From positions 1-13,060 of the forward strand of contig JAICXR010000043.1 in assembly GCA_025980355.1 (NCBI GenBank): 13,060 bases of DNA. The letters run 5' to 3'. The DNA is from Chloroflexota bacterium. GTDB taxonomy: Bacteria; Chloroflexota; UBA4733. The notes beneath the pieces are model-generated. The model saw only the letters and a program-made list of their open reading frames with translations, made no database searches and had not been told where the DNA came from. Position 1 is the first letter of the stretch; the number at the start of each line of letters is the position of its first letter. This document shows positions 5,342 through 13,043 of this stretch, piece by piece. Position numbers and translations under genes: made by a program.

Positions 5342-7603
5342 TCAGTTCGCGCCGGCCAGTGACCACGACGATTGGCGCAGCCACGTCGCCAGTGCCCCGG
5401 CGTCCATTGGGCGACCGACATGGAAGCCCTGGGCGATGTCGCAGCCAAGGCCGTCCAGGAGTTCCCAGGTCTCCTGGTCTTCCACGCCTTCCGCCGTCAC
5501 CACGAGGCCCAGGTCGTGCCCGAGGCCGATCGTGGAGCGCACGATGGCGCGGTCGGCGTCGTTGTGCCGCATGCGGCCGACAAACGACTGGTCGATCTTG
5601 ATCTCGTTAATCGGCAATCTGGTGATGTAGGAGAGGGAGGAGTAACCCTTGCCGAAGTCATCGACGGCGGTCTGGATCCCGAGCGAGCGCAGCTTGGTGA
5701 GGATGTCGATGGTCTGCTCCGGGTGCCGCAGGAGGCTATTTTCCGTGATCTCCAGGCGCAACTGCTCCGGCGGCACGCCCCAGGCGCTGAGGAGCCGCGG
5801 CAACTGGTCGGTCAGGTCGGCGTCCTGCAGGTTCCTGGGCGACAGGTTCACCGCCACCGGAATCCTCAGGCCGGCTTCGTTCCAGGCGCGGCACTGGGCC
5901 AGGGCCGCGTTGAGGATCCACAGGCTGAGCGGCCGGATCAGCTGGGTGCGCTCGGCCAGGGGGACGAACATCTCCGGCGACAGCAGGCCCTGTTGCGGGT
6001 GTTGCCAGCGTACCAACGCTTCGACGCAGTCCAATCGCCCGGTCCGATGGGCGATCTTCGGCTGATAGTGCAGGCACAACTCGTCGCCGGTGATCGCCTG
6101 GCGGAGGTCGCTCACCATCGCCAGGCGGGCCGGGGAATGGTGATCCTGATCCGTGTGGTAGAGCGTACTGCCGCTCTGCGCGCGCTTGGCGGAGTACATC
6201 GCCACGTCGGCACAGCGCAACAAAGCCTGCTCGTCGGCGCCGTCGTCGGGATACATGGCCACGCCAATGCTGCCGCCGACGCCGAGCGTATGCCCCGCGA
6301 GCTCGAACGGCTGGGCCAGGACCTGCAGGATCTTGCGCGACACGTGCAGCGCCGTCGCGGCGGAGGCGCCGGGGAGCACCACGGCGAATTCGTCGCCGCC
6401 CAACCGGGCGATCGTGTCGGAGTGGCGCAAGGATTCTTGCAACCGGCGTCCCATCTCTTGAAGCAGCAGGTCGCCGAAGTGATGGCCGAAGGCGTCGTTG
6501 ACCTCCTTGAACCCGTCGAGGTCGAGGAGCAAGAGCGCGAGCGGCTCCGGGCCGCGCTCGAAGGCGCCGAGGTGCTGGCGGAGACGGTTGGAGAGGAAGA
6601 CCCGATTCGGCAGGTCGGTCAATTGATCGTGCAACGCCCGGTGTTCGAGGGCGTTCTCAAACTGCTTGCGCGCCGTGATGTCGTGCAAGCTGACGATGCA
6701 GAGCCGGCGCCCGTCGATCCGCGTCTCGTTGATCGACATGTCGAGCAAGCGAGTAGCGCCGTCTTTTCGCCGGCCGGTGACCTCGCGCCGCCCCGATTCG
6801 CCCTTCCGCCAATGGGCGCGGTTCGCCCAGCGGCTGAGGTTCCCCTGATAATCGCCGGCGAACGGCGGCGCCAGCAAGGTGGCGAACGGGCGGCCGACGA
6901 TCTCGTCCTCCCGGTAGCCGAGCAACTGGACGGCCGCGGGGTTCAACGATTCCACCAGGCCGTCGTCGTTGACGGTGGCGATGCCGTCGGCCACATTTTC
7001 GATGACCGTCCGCAGGTTCTCTTCCTGCTGCCGGACGGCGTCGGTCTGGCTCATGAGCTCTTCATAGAGCTGGGCATTGCGCAGGGCGTTCGCGGCCAGG
7101 GTGCCCACGGCGTCGAGCAGCTTGCCGTCGGCCGAGGAAAAGGGCTCGTCGCCGCGCAGCTGCCCCAGGACGATGCTGCCGATGGGGTCGCCGGAGCTGC
7201 GGAGGGTGGTGTACAGCTGGTGGGTGGGGCCGGCGAGGCGGGACGGAGACGCCTGCACGCGGGGGTGTTCCACCCGCGTCACCAGACCGCGCGTCTCCAG
7301 GTGGAGCTCGGCCCATGCCGGATGCAAGGTGTTGACGATGCGGTCGAGGATGAGATAGGCGGCCGCGGCGAGGGGCAACTGTCCGGTGAGCGCTTCGCCA
7401 AGGTCGTAGAGGAGATGCAACTCTTCGTAGGTGCGCAGCAGTTCTCCGGACAGACTGTCGATCTCCTCGGTGAGCGTGGCGGGTAACGCCTGCGGTCCCC
7501 TGGGCCTGAGCCGCCGCGGCGTGGTACCGGCCTCCGCCGGCAAGGCATCGATCCCCGCCGGCATCATGTCGAGCACTGCCATCACGGTATGTTCCTCTCT
7601 CAT
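5342..7603 (-). CDS. GAF-PAS-GGDEF-EAL cyclic di-GMP signalling protein
   Basis: A 753-residue soluble protein from the ATG at 7603. Order: an N-terminal helix and GAF-like domain (about 45-180), a PAS domain with its C-terminal strand (193-312; IENVADGIATVNDDG, VSLHDITARKQ), GGDEF (about 325-485) and EAL (about 495-745). The cyclase site GGDEF (402-406) is intact, as is the inhibitory I-site RHSD (393-396) five residues before it. The phosphodiesterase domain keeps EAL (528-530), NLSPRN, EITEN, DDFG (648-651), IKIDQSF and AEGVED. Both activities could therefore be real: c-di-GMP synthesis and hydrolysis. It starts 16 bases after the upstream kinase stop. AGGA precedes the ATG by eight bases; a GTG/ATG pair at 7585/7582 with GAGAGG upstream is an alternative start. 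Confidence 0.93.
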   Translation of the reverse strand: MREEHTVMAVLDMMPAGIDALPAEAGTTPRRLRPRGPQALPATLTEEIDSLSGELLRTYEELHLLYDLGEALTGQLPLAAAAYLILDRIVNTLHPAWAELHLETRGLVTRVEHPRVQASPSRLAGPTHQLYTTLRSSGDPIGSIVLGQLRGDEPFSSADGKLLDAVGTLAANALRNAQLYEELMSQTDAVRQQEENLRTVIENVADGIATVNDDGLVESLNPAAVQLLGYREDEIVGRPFATLLAPPFAGDYQGNLSRWANRAHWRKGESGRREVTGRRKDGATRLLDMSINETRIDGRRLCIVSLHDITARKQFENALEHRALHDQLTDLPNRVFLSNRLRQHLGAFERGPEPLALLLLDLDGFKEVNDAFGHHFGDLLLQEMGRRLQESLRHSDTIARLGGDEFAVVLPGASAATALHVSRKILQVLAQPFELAGHTLGVGGSIGVAMYPDDGADEQALLRCADVAMYSAKRAQSGSTLYHTDQDHHSPARLAMVSDLRQAITGDELCLHYQPKIAHRTGRLDCVEALVRWQHPQQGLLSPEMFVPLAERTQLIRPLSLWILNAALAQCRAWNEAGLRIPVAVNLSPRNLQDADLTDQLPRLLSAWGVPPEQLRLEITENSLLRHPEQTIDILTKLRSLGIQTAVDDFGKGYSSLSYITRLPINEIKIDQSFVGRMRHNDADRAIVRSTIGLGHDLGLVVTAEGVEDQETWELLDGLGCDIAQGFHVGRPMDAGALATWLRQSSWSLAGAN

Positions 7604-7619
7604 CGGCATCGTCCTGAGC

Positions 7620-9449
7620 TCAAGCAACTGCGGACAGCGGAAGGGCCGCATCGGCGGCCGCCACGGTCGGGATGGCGAAGGTAAAGACGCTGCCCTCGTT
7701 GGGCTGGGATGCCACCCACAGCCGGCCTTTGTGATGCGCCACAATGTCCCGGCAGATCGCCAGTCCCAACCCGGTGCCCTGTGGCTTGTCGGTCAGCATG
7801 GCGCCCACCTGCTGGAACTTCTCGAAGATGCGCTCCTGGTCTTCCAGGGCGATGCCGATCCCCGTGTCCGCCACGCTGATCCAGACCTCGTCGCCCACTT
7901 GACGCGCCTGGAGCTGGATGACGCCGCGTGGCGTAAACTTCATGGCGTTGGTGAGCAGGTTCGCCAGCACTTGCTGCAGCCGGTCGTGGTCGGCGTAGGC
8001 GGCCGGGAGATCGGCCCCGATGTCCTGCCGAAAGGCCAGCCCGCGCTCCGCGAGCATCGGCTCGAAGACGCGAGCGCTCTCGCGCAGGAACGTGGGCAGG
8101 TCGACGACCTCCATGTGCCAGTCCATGTAGCCGGATTCGATCTTGGTGACGTCGAGCACGTCGCTCACCAACCGGGTAAGGCGCTCGCTTTCCGACCGGA
8201 TGATCTCCAGGAACTCCTGCCGCACCGAGGGATCATCGTAGGACAGCAGTAGTTCGGAAAAGGAGCGAATGGAGGTCAGCGGGGTGCGCAACTCGTGCGA
8301 GACGTTGGCCAGGAAGTTCGTTTTCATGGCGTCAACGCTCAGCAACTCCTGGTGGGCGTCGGCCAGGTCGCTGTAGGCGCGTTGCAGGTCGTTACTGCGT
8401 CCGGCCAGCGAACGGTAGAGGTAGGCGTTCTCCAGCGCGAGGGCGGCCCGATCGACGAACGACTCGATCACATCGCCGGCGGGGGGGCTACCCCGCGTGC
8501 CGGTGGGCAGTTGCAGGGCGAGGGTGGCCATGCCGGTCTGGCGCGTGGCGAGGTTGAAACGCAGGACCAGGGCCGGCTGCCCCGACGGTAAGGGGACGGC
8601 GTCGTAGCAGCCGGGACCGACGCCGGCCGGCAAGCTCGCGTAGTGGGCGCAGAGCGCCAGGAGGTCGGCGGCCCCACCGGACGGCGGTTCCGAGTACCAG
8701 ACCGGCGCCGGGGGCGCCCCGACGTCCTTCAGCGTGGCGGAGGGCTGGAGCACCGCCGAGGCGCCGTCGAAGAGGCAGCCGGCCGCCGCGGTCACGGCTT
8801 CGAGCACCGACTCTAACTCCAGGCTGGCGCCGAGCGCCGCCGTCGCCTCATTGAGCAGGCTGGCCTGGCGCAGCCGTTCCTGCAACGCCAGTTCCGCGTG
8901 CCGGGCCTCTTCCCGCAGGTAGCTGGCGAGCATCGCGGTGATGAAGAGGAAGCCGACGAAGAAGACGAAGGTGGACCCGAGCGGGTTGTCGGTGAGCGCG
9001 CTGTCGAGCGCATCGCTGCCGGCAAAGATCGCGGTCATCACCACCGCCGGGCCGTAGCCGTAGCGCATGGCGACCGACACGATCATGGAAAAGAGGAAGT
9101 AGGCGAACGGTGAGTCGAAGCCGTTGCTGAGGATAATCAGCATCGCGAGGTTCAGCACGCTGTCGGCTACCGTCGTCACGATGCCGATGGTGGGCACGGC
9201 CACCTGCTGACTGACCATCCGATGGACCGTGAGGTTGTAGCAGGCGGCAAAGAGCAGCAGCAGGTAGGCGGCGACCCGGTGCCGAGCGTCGAGGTCCATC
9301 AGGGAGAGACCCGGAGCGACGAAGATGATGCCGACCCAGCGTACGGCGACGAGCCGCCAGTCGAGCTTCAGCGTCCGCGGCAGGTTGCGCGGGCCGAGCC
9401 AGAGGTAGGCCATACCGGGACCGAGCAGGCCCATCAGCGATCTCATCAT
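7620..9449 (-). CDS. Membrane sensor histidine kinase with GAF-like domain
   Basis: A 609-residue kinase. The first 180 residues hold about five to six hydrophobic segments (about 33-50, 57-76, 84-108, 113-129, 134-150, 157-176), a multi-helix membrane sensor rather than a periplasmic one. Then follow a short coiled segment, a GAF-like domain (about 205-345), a coiled linker and HisKA with NVSHELRTPLTSI (382-394, phospho-acceptor His385). HATPase_c follows with N box NLLTNAMKF (497-505), G1 DTGIG (528-532), F box FEKFQQ (542-547) and G2 GTGLGLA (558-564). All catalytic motifs are intact. Its ATG overlaps the stop of the receiver gene (ATGA), so the two are translationally coupled and are very likely cognate. 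The signal sensed is not evident. Confidence 0.93.
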   Translation of the reverse strand: MMRSLMGLLGPGMAYLWLGPRNLPRTLKLDWRLVAVRWVGIIFVAPGLSLMDLDARHRVAAYLLLLFAACYNLTVHRMVSQQVAVPTIGIVTTVADSVLNLAMLIILSNGFDSPFAYFLFSMIVSVAMRYGYGPAVVMTAIFAGSDALDSALTDNPLGSTFVFFVGFLFITAMLASYLREEARHAELALQERLRQASLLNEATAALGASLELESVLEAVTAAAGCLFDGASAVLQPSATLKDVGAPPAPVWYSEPPSGGAADLLALCAHYASLPAGVGPGCYDAVPLPSGQPALVLRFNLATRQTGMATLALQLPTGTRGSPPAGDVIESFVDRAALALENAYLYRSLAGRSNDLQRAYSDLADAHQELLSVDAMKTNFLANVSHELRTPLTSIRSFSELLLSYDDPSVRQEFLEIIRSESERLTRLVSDVLDVTKIESGYMDWHMEVVDLPTFLRESARVFEPMLAERGLAFRQDIGADLPAAYADHDRLQQVLANLLTNAMKFTPRGVIQLQARQVGDEVWISVADTGIGIALEDQERIFEKFQQVGAMLTDKPQGTGLGLAICRDIVAHHKGRLWVASQPNEGSVFTFAIPTVAAADAALPLSAVA

Positions 9450-9880
9450 CCCTCGTCCCTTTCGTCGTCTTGCCGCTGGGTAGCGCGGCTCGCCAGCACG
9501 GTTCGGACGCGTTGCACCACCTCGCGGGGACTGAACGGCTTCGTCATGTACTCGTCGGCGCCGCCCAACAGGCCGCGTTCCCGGTCGACCTGCTGGCCTT
9601 TGGCGCTCAACATGATCAGGTAGGTCGCTTCGATGTCCGGGTCTTGCCGGACTTGCTCGCAGACCTCGTAGCCGTCCATGCGCGGCATCATGATGTCCAG
9701 GAAGACGATGGCGGGGCGCAGCGAGCGCACCCGGTCGAGGCCGGCTTCGCCGTTGTTGACCGTCTCCGTGACGTACCCTTCCCGGGTCAGCAGGTAGCTC
9801 AGCGAGCGCAGGATATAGGGTTCGTCGTCAATGATGAGGATCGGACCTGGCGCTGCGTCCCACTCGGGCGGTGCGGCCAT
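9446..9880 (-). CDS. Stand-alone receiver (CheY-like) response regulator
   Basis: A 144-residue protein made of one receiver domain and short tails. Acidic pocket Asp18-Asp19 in ILIIDDEP, phospho-acceptor Asp62 in VFLDIMMPRMDG (59-70), switch Ser92 in MLSA, and Lys114 in TKPF are all present. There is no DNA-binding or enzymatic output domain, so it must act through protein contact or pass phosphate onward. The membrane kinase overlaps its stop codon; the c-di-GMP protein follows that kinase. AAAGGAG lies eight bases before the ATG. It begins 52 bases after the diterpene cyclase stop, with a small hairpin in that gap. Confidence 0.94.
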   Translation of the reverse strand: MAAPPEWDAAPGPILIIDDEPYILRSLSYLLTREGYVTETVNNGEAGLDRVRSLRPAIVFLDIMMPRMDGYEVCEQVRQDPDIEATYLIMLSAKGQQVDRERGLLGGADEYMTKPFSPREVVQRVRTVLASRATQRQDDERDEG

Positions 9881-9888
9881 ACCGGTTT

Positions 9889-9895
9889 CTCCTTT
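9889..9895 (-). promoter_or_regulatory. Ribosome-binding site of the receiver gene
   Basis: AAAGGAG on the minus strand, eight bases before the ATG at 9880. It sets the start and shows that this gene initiates independently of the cyclase gene upstream. Confidence 0.7.
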
Positions 9896-9902
9896 CTGGT
9901 GG

Positions 9903-9921
9903 CGACCGTGCCTGACGGTCG
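9903..9921 (-). other. 7-bp hairpin between the cyclase and the receiver gene
   Basis: CGACCGT and ACGGTCG form a perfect inverted repeat around a 5-base loop (read on the minus strand CGACCGT-CAGGC-ACGGTCG), 11 bases after the cyclase stop. It lacks a U-tract, so it is a weak candidate for a terminator. It could equally be an RNA-processing or protein-binding site that separates expression of the terpene and signalling genes. Confidence 0.45.
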
Positions 9922-9932
9922 TTGTTCCCGAC

Positions 9933-11513
9933 CTAGCCCGCAGACAGCCGCAGCCGTTTGCCCAGCGTCTGTGCCGCCAGGATGGCGGCCCGCACCACCA
10001 GCGTCGGCCGGTAGAGACATTTGTCGATCCACATGGGCGGGAAGCACGCCTCCTCGGAGCTGGACGCGGTGTGCATCACGGTGTCGAGGTAGCGCACCGC
10101 CGCCAGGCAACGCTGGCGGTCGCGGGAGGAGTGCTGCCCCGCTTGTAGGGTGGCGAGGCCCAGCACCGCATAGGCGGTCTCTTCGGCCGTTGCTCGGCCG
10201 AAGAAACCCCAGGACCCGTCCTGATTCTGCGTCTGGCGCAACCATTCGGCGGAACGCGCGATCAGCGGTTGGGCCGTGGCCTGAAGCGCCGCCGGCAGTT
10301 GGGAGAGCACGCAGAGGGCGTGCGCCGTCGCGTAGTAGGGGGAGATGTGCCACTTGTCGAGCCAGTAGAGGCCGTCGCGTTGCTCGCCGCCCAGATAGGC
10401 CAGCAGGCGGTCGATCACCGCGCGATGCCGGGTGTAATCGGGCAGGCTGGAGAGGATGTGGAGGACGTGGACGTTCACGCCGACCGAGCTGTGGCGCTCG
10501 AAGGGGAAGGTGACGTAGTGGCCGTCCGGACCCGCAAAGCGCTCCAACACTGACACGTCGGCCGGCACGCCGAGGTCCTGCAACAGCAGCAGGGCGACGG
10601 CCGTATCGTCGGCGTCGGGGATCGGGAAGGTCGGTGAGAGCGCCACGCCGCCGGCGGCAAGCTCACGCCGGAGATCGACGCGCTCGGTCTGGCTGAGGAG
10701 CAACTGACTGGGGATCCCCGCCAGGCGGAGGTGGTAGGCGGCCCACAGGGTCTCAAACGTCTCGCAGGGATGGAGCACGGGCGCCATCACGCCGTCGGTC
10801 CGGGAGACGCATTCCTCCAGGTAGGCGAGGGCGTTGGCGTCGCCCGTGCGTATGTAATAGTAGGCGGTCGCCGCCGGCGAGTTGCCGATGGCGCCATTGG
10901 CGGCCTGGCTGGCGCGCAAGCCGGGCAGGTCCGCCTGATCGCCCAGGAATTCGAGGGAGTGGGCGACGGTCGTCAAGGGCGAGTAGAGCGCCGCCGCCGG
11001 GAGGAGGCGCAGCTTCTCCTCCCGCTGGCGGTCATAGGCGTTCAGGTGCGGGGGTACGGGGATGCCCGCTTGTTGCGCCCGCTCCACCAGCGCCGGGAGG
11101 AGCAGCTCGAACCCGACGAGCTCCATGGCCTCGCCCTTCAGCAGGTGGGCGTGCTGCCAGAGATAGCGGGTTCCGCGCTGCACGCAGGCGCGGTCGGCGG
11201 ATCGCCGGCCGAAGGTGGCCACCGCCGGCAGGGCGGCCAAGGTGCAGAGCAGCCGGTCGTGCTCGTAGCACAGGCTGCCGCCCCAGCTCCCATCGGCATA
11301 CTGGTGTTCCACGAGCCACTGCAGCGCCGATGGGAAGTAGGCGCTATTCTTCCGGCGCTCCGCCGGGACGCTGGCCAGCCAGGCGGTGTCGTAGGCGGTC
11401 CCGGCGATTCCCGGGCGGTCGTCCGGGTCGCCCAGCAGGGCCGACGAATGACGGCCGGCCAGGGCCAGCACGGGCGCCGTGCGCATACCATACTCCGCCG
11501 GCAATTGGCTCAT
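9933..11513 (-). CDS. Class II diterpene cyclase (copalyl/halimadienyl/kolavenyl diphosphate synthase type)
   Basis: A 526-residue protein of the beta-gamma terpene cyclase fold. The general-acid motif DxDD is present as DADD (300-303) in PIPDADDTAVALLLLQ, and no class I DDxxD motif occurs. Other family marks are GTAYDTAWLA (38-47), DGSWGG (74-79), DKWHISPYYATAHAL (386-400) and the QW-like QDGSWGFFG (431-439). Known members (for example Rv3377c) protonate geranylgeranyl diphosphate and cyclise it to a bicyclic diphosphate; length agrees with about 500 residues for that group. Whether the product is of labdane, halimane or clerodane type cannot be read from sequence. The start at ATG 11513 has GGAG four bases away; a GTG at 11561, overlapping the class I stop as GTGA and with GGAG seven bases upstream, would add 16 residues and is equally plausible. 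Confidence 0.93.
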   Translation of the reverse strand: MSQLPAEYGMRTAPVLALAGRHSSALLGDPDDRPGIAGTAYDTAWLASVPAERRKNSAYFPSALQWLVEHQYADGSWGGSLCYEHDRLLCTLAALPAVATFGRRSADRACVQRGTRYLWQHAHLLKGEAMELVGFELLLPALVERAQQAGIPVPPHLNAYDRQREEKLRLLPAAALYSPLTTVAHSLEFLGDQADLPGLRASQAANGAIGNSPAATAYYYIRTGDANALAYLEECVSRTDGVMAPVLHPCETFETLWAAYHLRLAGIPSQLLLSQTERVDLRRELAAGGVALSPTFPIPDADDTAVALLLLQDLGVPADVSVLERFAGPDGHYVTFPFERHSSVGVNVHVLHILSSLPDYTRHRAVIDRLLAYLGGEQRDGLYWLDKWHISPYYATAHALCVLSQLPAALQATAQPLIARSAEWLRQTQNQDGSWGFFGRATAEETAYAVLGLATLQAGQHSSRDRQRCLAAVRYLDTVMHTASSSEEACFPPMWIDKCLYRPTLVVRAAILAAQTLGKRLRLSAG

Positions 11514-11557
11514 GGGTCTCCGCCGGCTTGGCGCCGGCAGGAGCTGGGTCGCCGTGG

Positions 11558-12640
11558 TCACTGGGGCACTCCGTTCTGGGCGTGTTGGGCGGTGACGGCC
11601 CGCGGGTCGCGGCTCGGCGTCTGGCGCAGTTGCGTGCCGACCGTGTGGTAGTCGTGATGGACGTAGAAGTCGCAGACGAACCGGGCAATGTCGGCAATGG
11701 CGGCCTCGGGCCGGCCGGTAGCGGTGCCGGCGGTGGCCTGGAGCGCGTCCAGTTGCTCCAGCCCTTCGGCGATCTCGGTTCGGACCTGGGCGGTGGCCAG
11801 CGCGTGCGCTTCGGCGAGGCTGCAACCGTCCTGGACTGCCTGCTGGCTGAGCAGGACCAGGGCGTTGATCTTGCCTTCGCGCACCTCCTTGTCGAAGCTT
11901 TGGAGGTCGTTCGCCAGGCGGATGCAGATGCAGGCGGCGCGTTCCATGGCGCGCAGTTGGGCCAGTTTCTGGCTCGTCGACGGGTCGTCGATGGTGATGA
12001 GGGACGCCCAGACGTGCGGTGGCCCGCCGATGCTGTAGAGGCCATTGGCGACATAGTCCATGTAACCGGGGAGGGCGGCGGCGCCCGTGCGTTGGTAGCC
12101 ATTGCGCCATTGGTGCTCCCGCATCATGGCGTCGATGGTCCCGCAGAGCGCCTTCGCCCACGCTTCGCCGAGCGCAGGGAAGAGGGCGTAGTGGGCGAGG
12201 TCGTCGCGTACCTCGCGCAGCGCCTGGGCGAGGCTGTCGCCCCCCTCGTCGGCGGGCTGGTCGCGGGCGATGGCCCGGTAGCGCGCGGCACGCCGGCGCA
12301 ACTCCACCATCGGCACGCGTTCGTCGTCGAAGAGGTCGTCCAGCGTGAAGACCCAGAGGCTGAGCCGGGCGGTGGCGATGAGGGCGTCCACGCTGCAGAA
12401 CGGCGCCGCCGCGGCCACGGACAGCGCGAGCGGCCAGACGCGTTCGCGCCGGATGAGGGGATAGCGGGCTGCCCAATGATGGAGCGTCCGCGAGGCGCGG
12501 ACGGTCAGGTCGAACACATGCACCTGTTCGGTGGGACGCAAGGCCTTCAGGAAGCCGATCTCCAGGCCCGCGACGGGGGAACTGGCGACGTTGCCGTGTA
12601 GCCCTTCCACCGCGACGCTCGCCATCGTGTTCATCGCCAT
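11558..12640 (-). CDS. Class I terpene synthase (probable diterpene synthase)
   Basis: A 360-residue alpha-fold terpene synthase. The Asp-rich metal motif is FTLDDLFDDE (DDxxDD at about 101-106) and the second metal motif is NDLQSFDKE (about 244-252), a full NDxxSxxxE match; the effector-like Arg and a following REGKINAL are also typical. Such enzymes ionise a prenyl diphosphate with three Mg2+ and quench the cation to an olefin or alcohol. Because the class II cyclase follows directly (44 bases, or a GTGA overlap), the natural substrate is inferred to be the cyclised C20 diphosphate rather than farnesyl diphosphate. The ATG at 12640 has GAGGAG six bases upstream; an in-frame TTG one codon earlier is less likely. 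The nearest known analogue in outline is the Herpetosiphon kolavelool synthase pair. Confidence 0.92.
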   Translation of the reverse strand: MAMNTMASVAVEGLHGNVASSPVAGLEIGFLKALRPTEQVHVFDLTVRASRTLHHWAARYPLIRRERVWPLALSVAAAAPFCSVDALIATARLSLWVFTLDDLFDDERVPMVELRRRAARYRAIARDQPADEGGDSLAQALREVRDDLAHYALFPALGEAWAKALCGTIDAMMREHQWRNGYQRTGAAALPGYMDYVANGLYSIGGPPHVWASLITIDDPSTSQKLAQLRAMERAACICIRLANDLQSFDKEVREGKINALVLLSQQAVQDGCSLAEAHALATAQVRTEIAEGLEQLDALQATAGTATGRPEAAIADIARFVCDFYVHHDYHTVGTQLRQTPSRDPRAVTAQHAQNGVPQ

Positions 12641-12646
12641 CAACCG

Positions 12647-12652
12647 CTCCTC
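12647..12652 (-). promoter_or_regulatory. Ribosome-binding site of the class I terpene synthase
   Basis: GAGGAG on the minus strand, six bases before the ATG at 12640, in the 25-base gap after the zinc-ribbon gene. It favours this ATG over the TTG at 12643. Confidence 0.65.
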
Positions 12653-12665
12653 TTCTCTCTTTGGT

Positions 12666-13043
12666 CTACGTCGCCGAGAATTCCGGGACGAGCTCTTGCC
12701 CGCTGTGCAGTCCGCCGCAGTGCAGGCATCGCCAAAGCTCGGCGGAGCGGCGGCACAGGTCGTAGCGCCACTCCCCGCCGCAGGCGCAGGCTGCCGTCCC
12801 GCGATAGGCGGGGCCGCTTCGCGGCGCCATCGCCACCACCTGCCGAACCTCGGCGTCCTGTTCGGCCCAGTCGGACGGGTTCGTGCGCGGCCGCGGCTGG
12901 CGTCCGGCGCGGGGCGCCGGGCGGGCCGTGGTATGCTCGGGCGCGAACGCCGCCTCCGCGGGGGAGGCGGAGGGGACGGCGATGTCGTGCCGCGTGCGGG
13001 CCCACGGGGCCGGCCCGATGGACGAACCGGCCCGTCGGTGCAT
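12666..13043 (-). CDS. Small zinc-ribbon-like protein, N-terminus uncertain, possibly cut by the window edge
   Basis: A reading frame of 125 residues from the ATG at 13043; it has no stop between there and the window end, so the real start may lie outside. The C-terminal 45 residues carry CACGGEWRYDLC (86-97) and WRCLHCGGLHSG (104-115), that is Cys86, 88, 97, 106 and 109, a zinc-ribbon-like CxC...CxxC arrangement. The N-terminal 80 residues are Pro/Ala/Arg-rich and look disordered. It ends 25 bases before the class I terpene synthase on the same strand, so it is probably in the same operon. I do not recognise a family. A competing frame covers the same DNA, but the ordered Cys pattern and the position make this frame the better choice. 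Confidence 0.5.
   Translation of the reverse strand: MHRRAGSSIGPAPWARTRHDIAVPSASPAEAAFAPEHTTARPAPRAGRQPRPRTNPSDWAEQDAEVRQVVAMAPRSGPAYRGTAACACGGEWRYDLCRRSAELWRCLHCGGLHSGQELVPEFSAT

Noticed and set aside
5372..7486. A 704-codon open frame on the + strand opposite the GGDEF-EAL gene
   Set aside because: Its translation is low-complexity (Gly/Val/Ala/Glu/Gln-rich) with no domain, and it lies wholly antisense to a protein with intact GAF, PAS, GGDEF and EAL motifs. High GC produces such antisense frames.
7604..7744. An N-terminal extension of the GGDEF-EAL protein into the kinase gene (to 7744)
   Set aside because: It would overlap the upstream kinase's ATPase domain by over 120 bases, is Pro/Arg-rich, and an ATG with suitable spacing follows just after the kinase stop.
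11514..12476. An N-terminal extension of the diterpene cyclase frame giving 847 residues
   Set aside because: The extension is Arg/Pro/His-rich, overlaps the class I gene in another frame, and good starts exist at 11561 and 11513.
11330..12601. A 423-codon open frame on the + strand opposite the terpene synthase genes
   Set aside because: No recognisable motif, and it spans two real genes on the other strand that have complete catalytic motifs.
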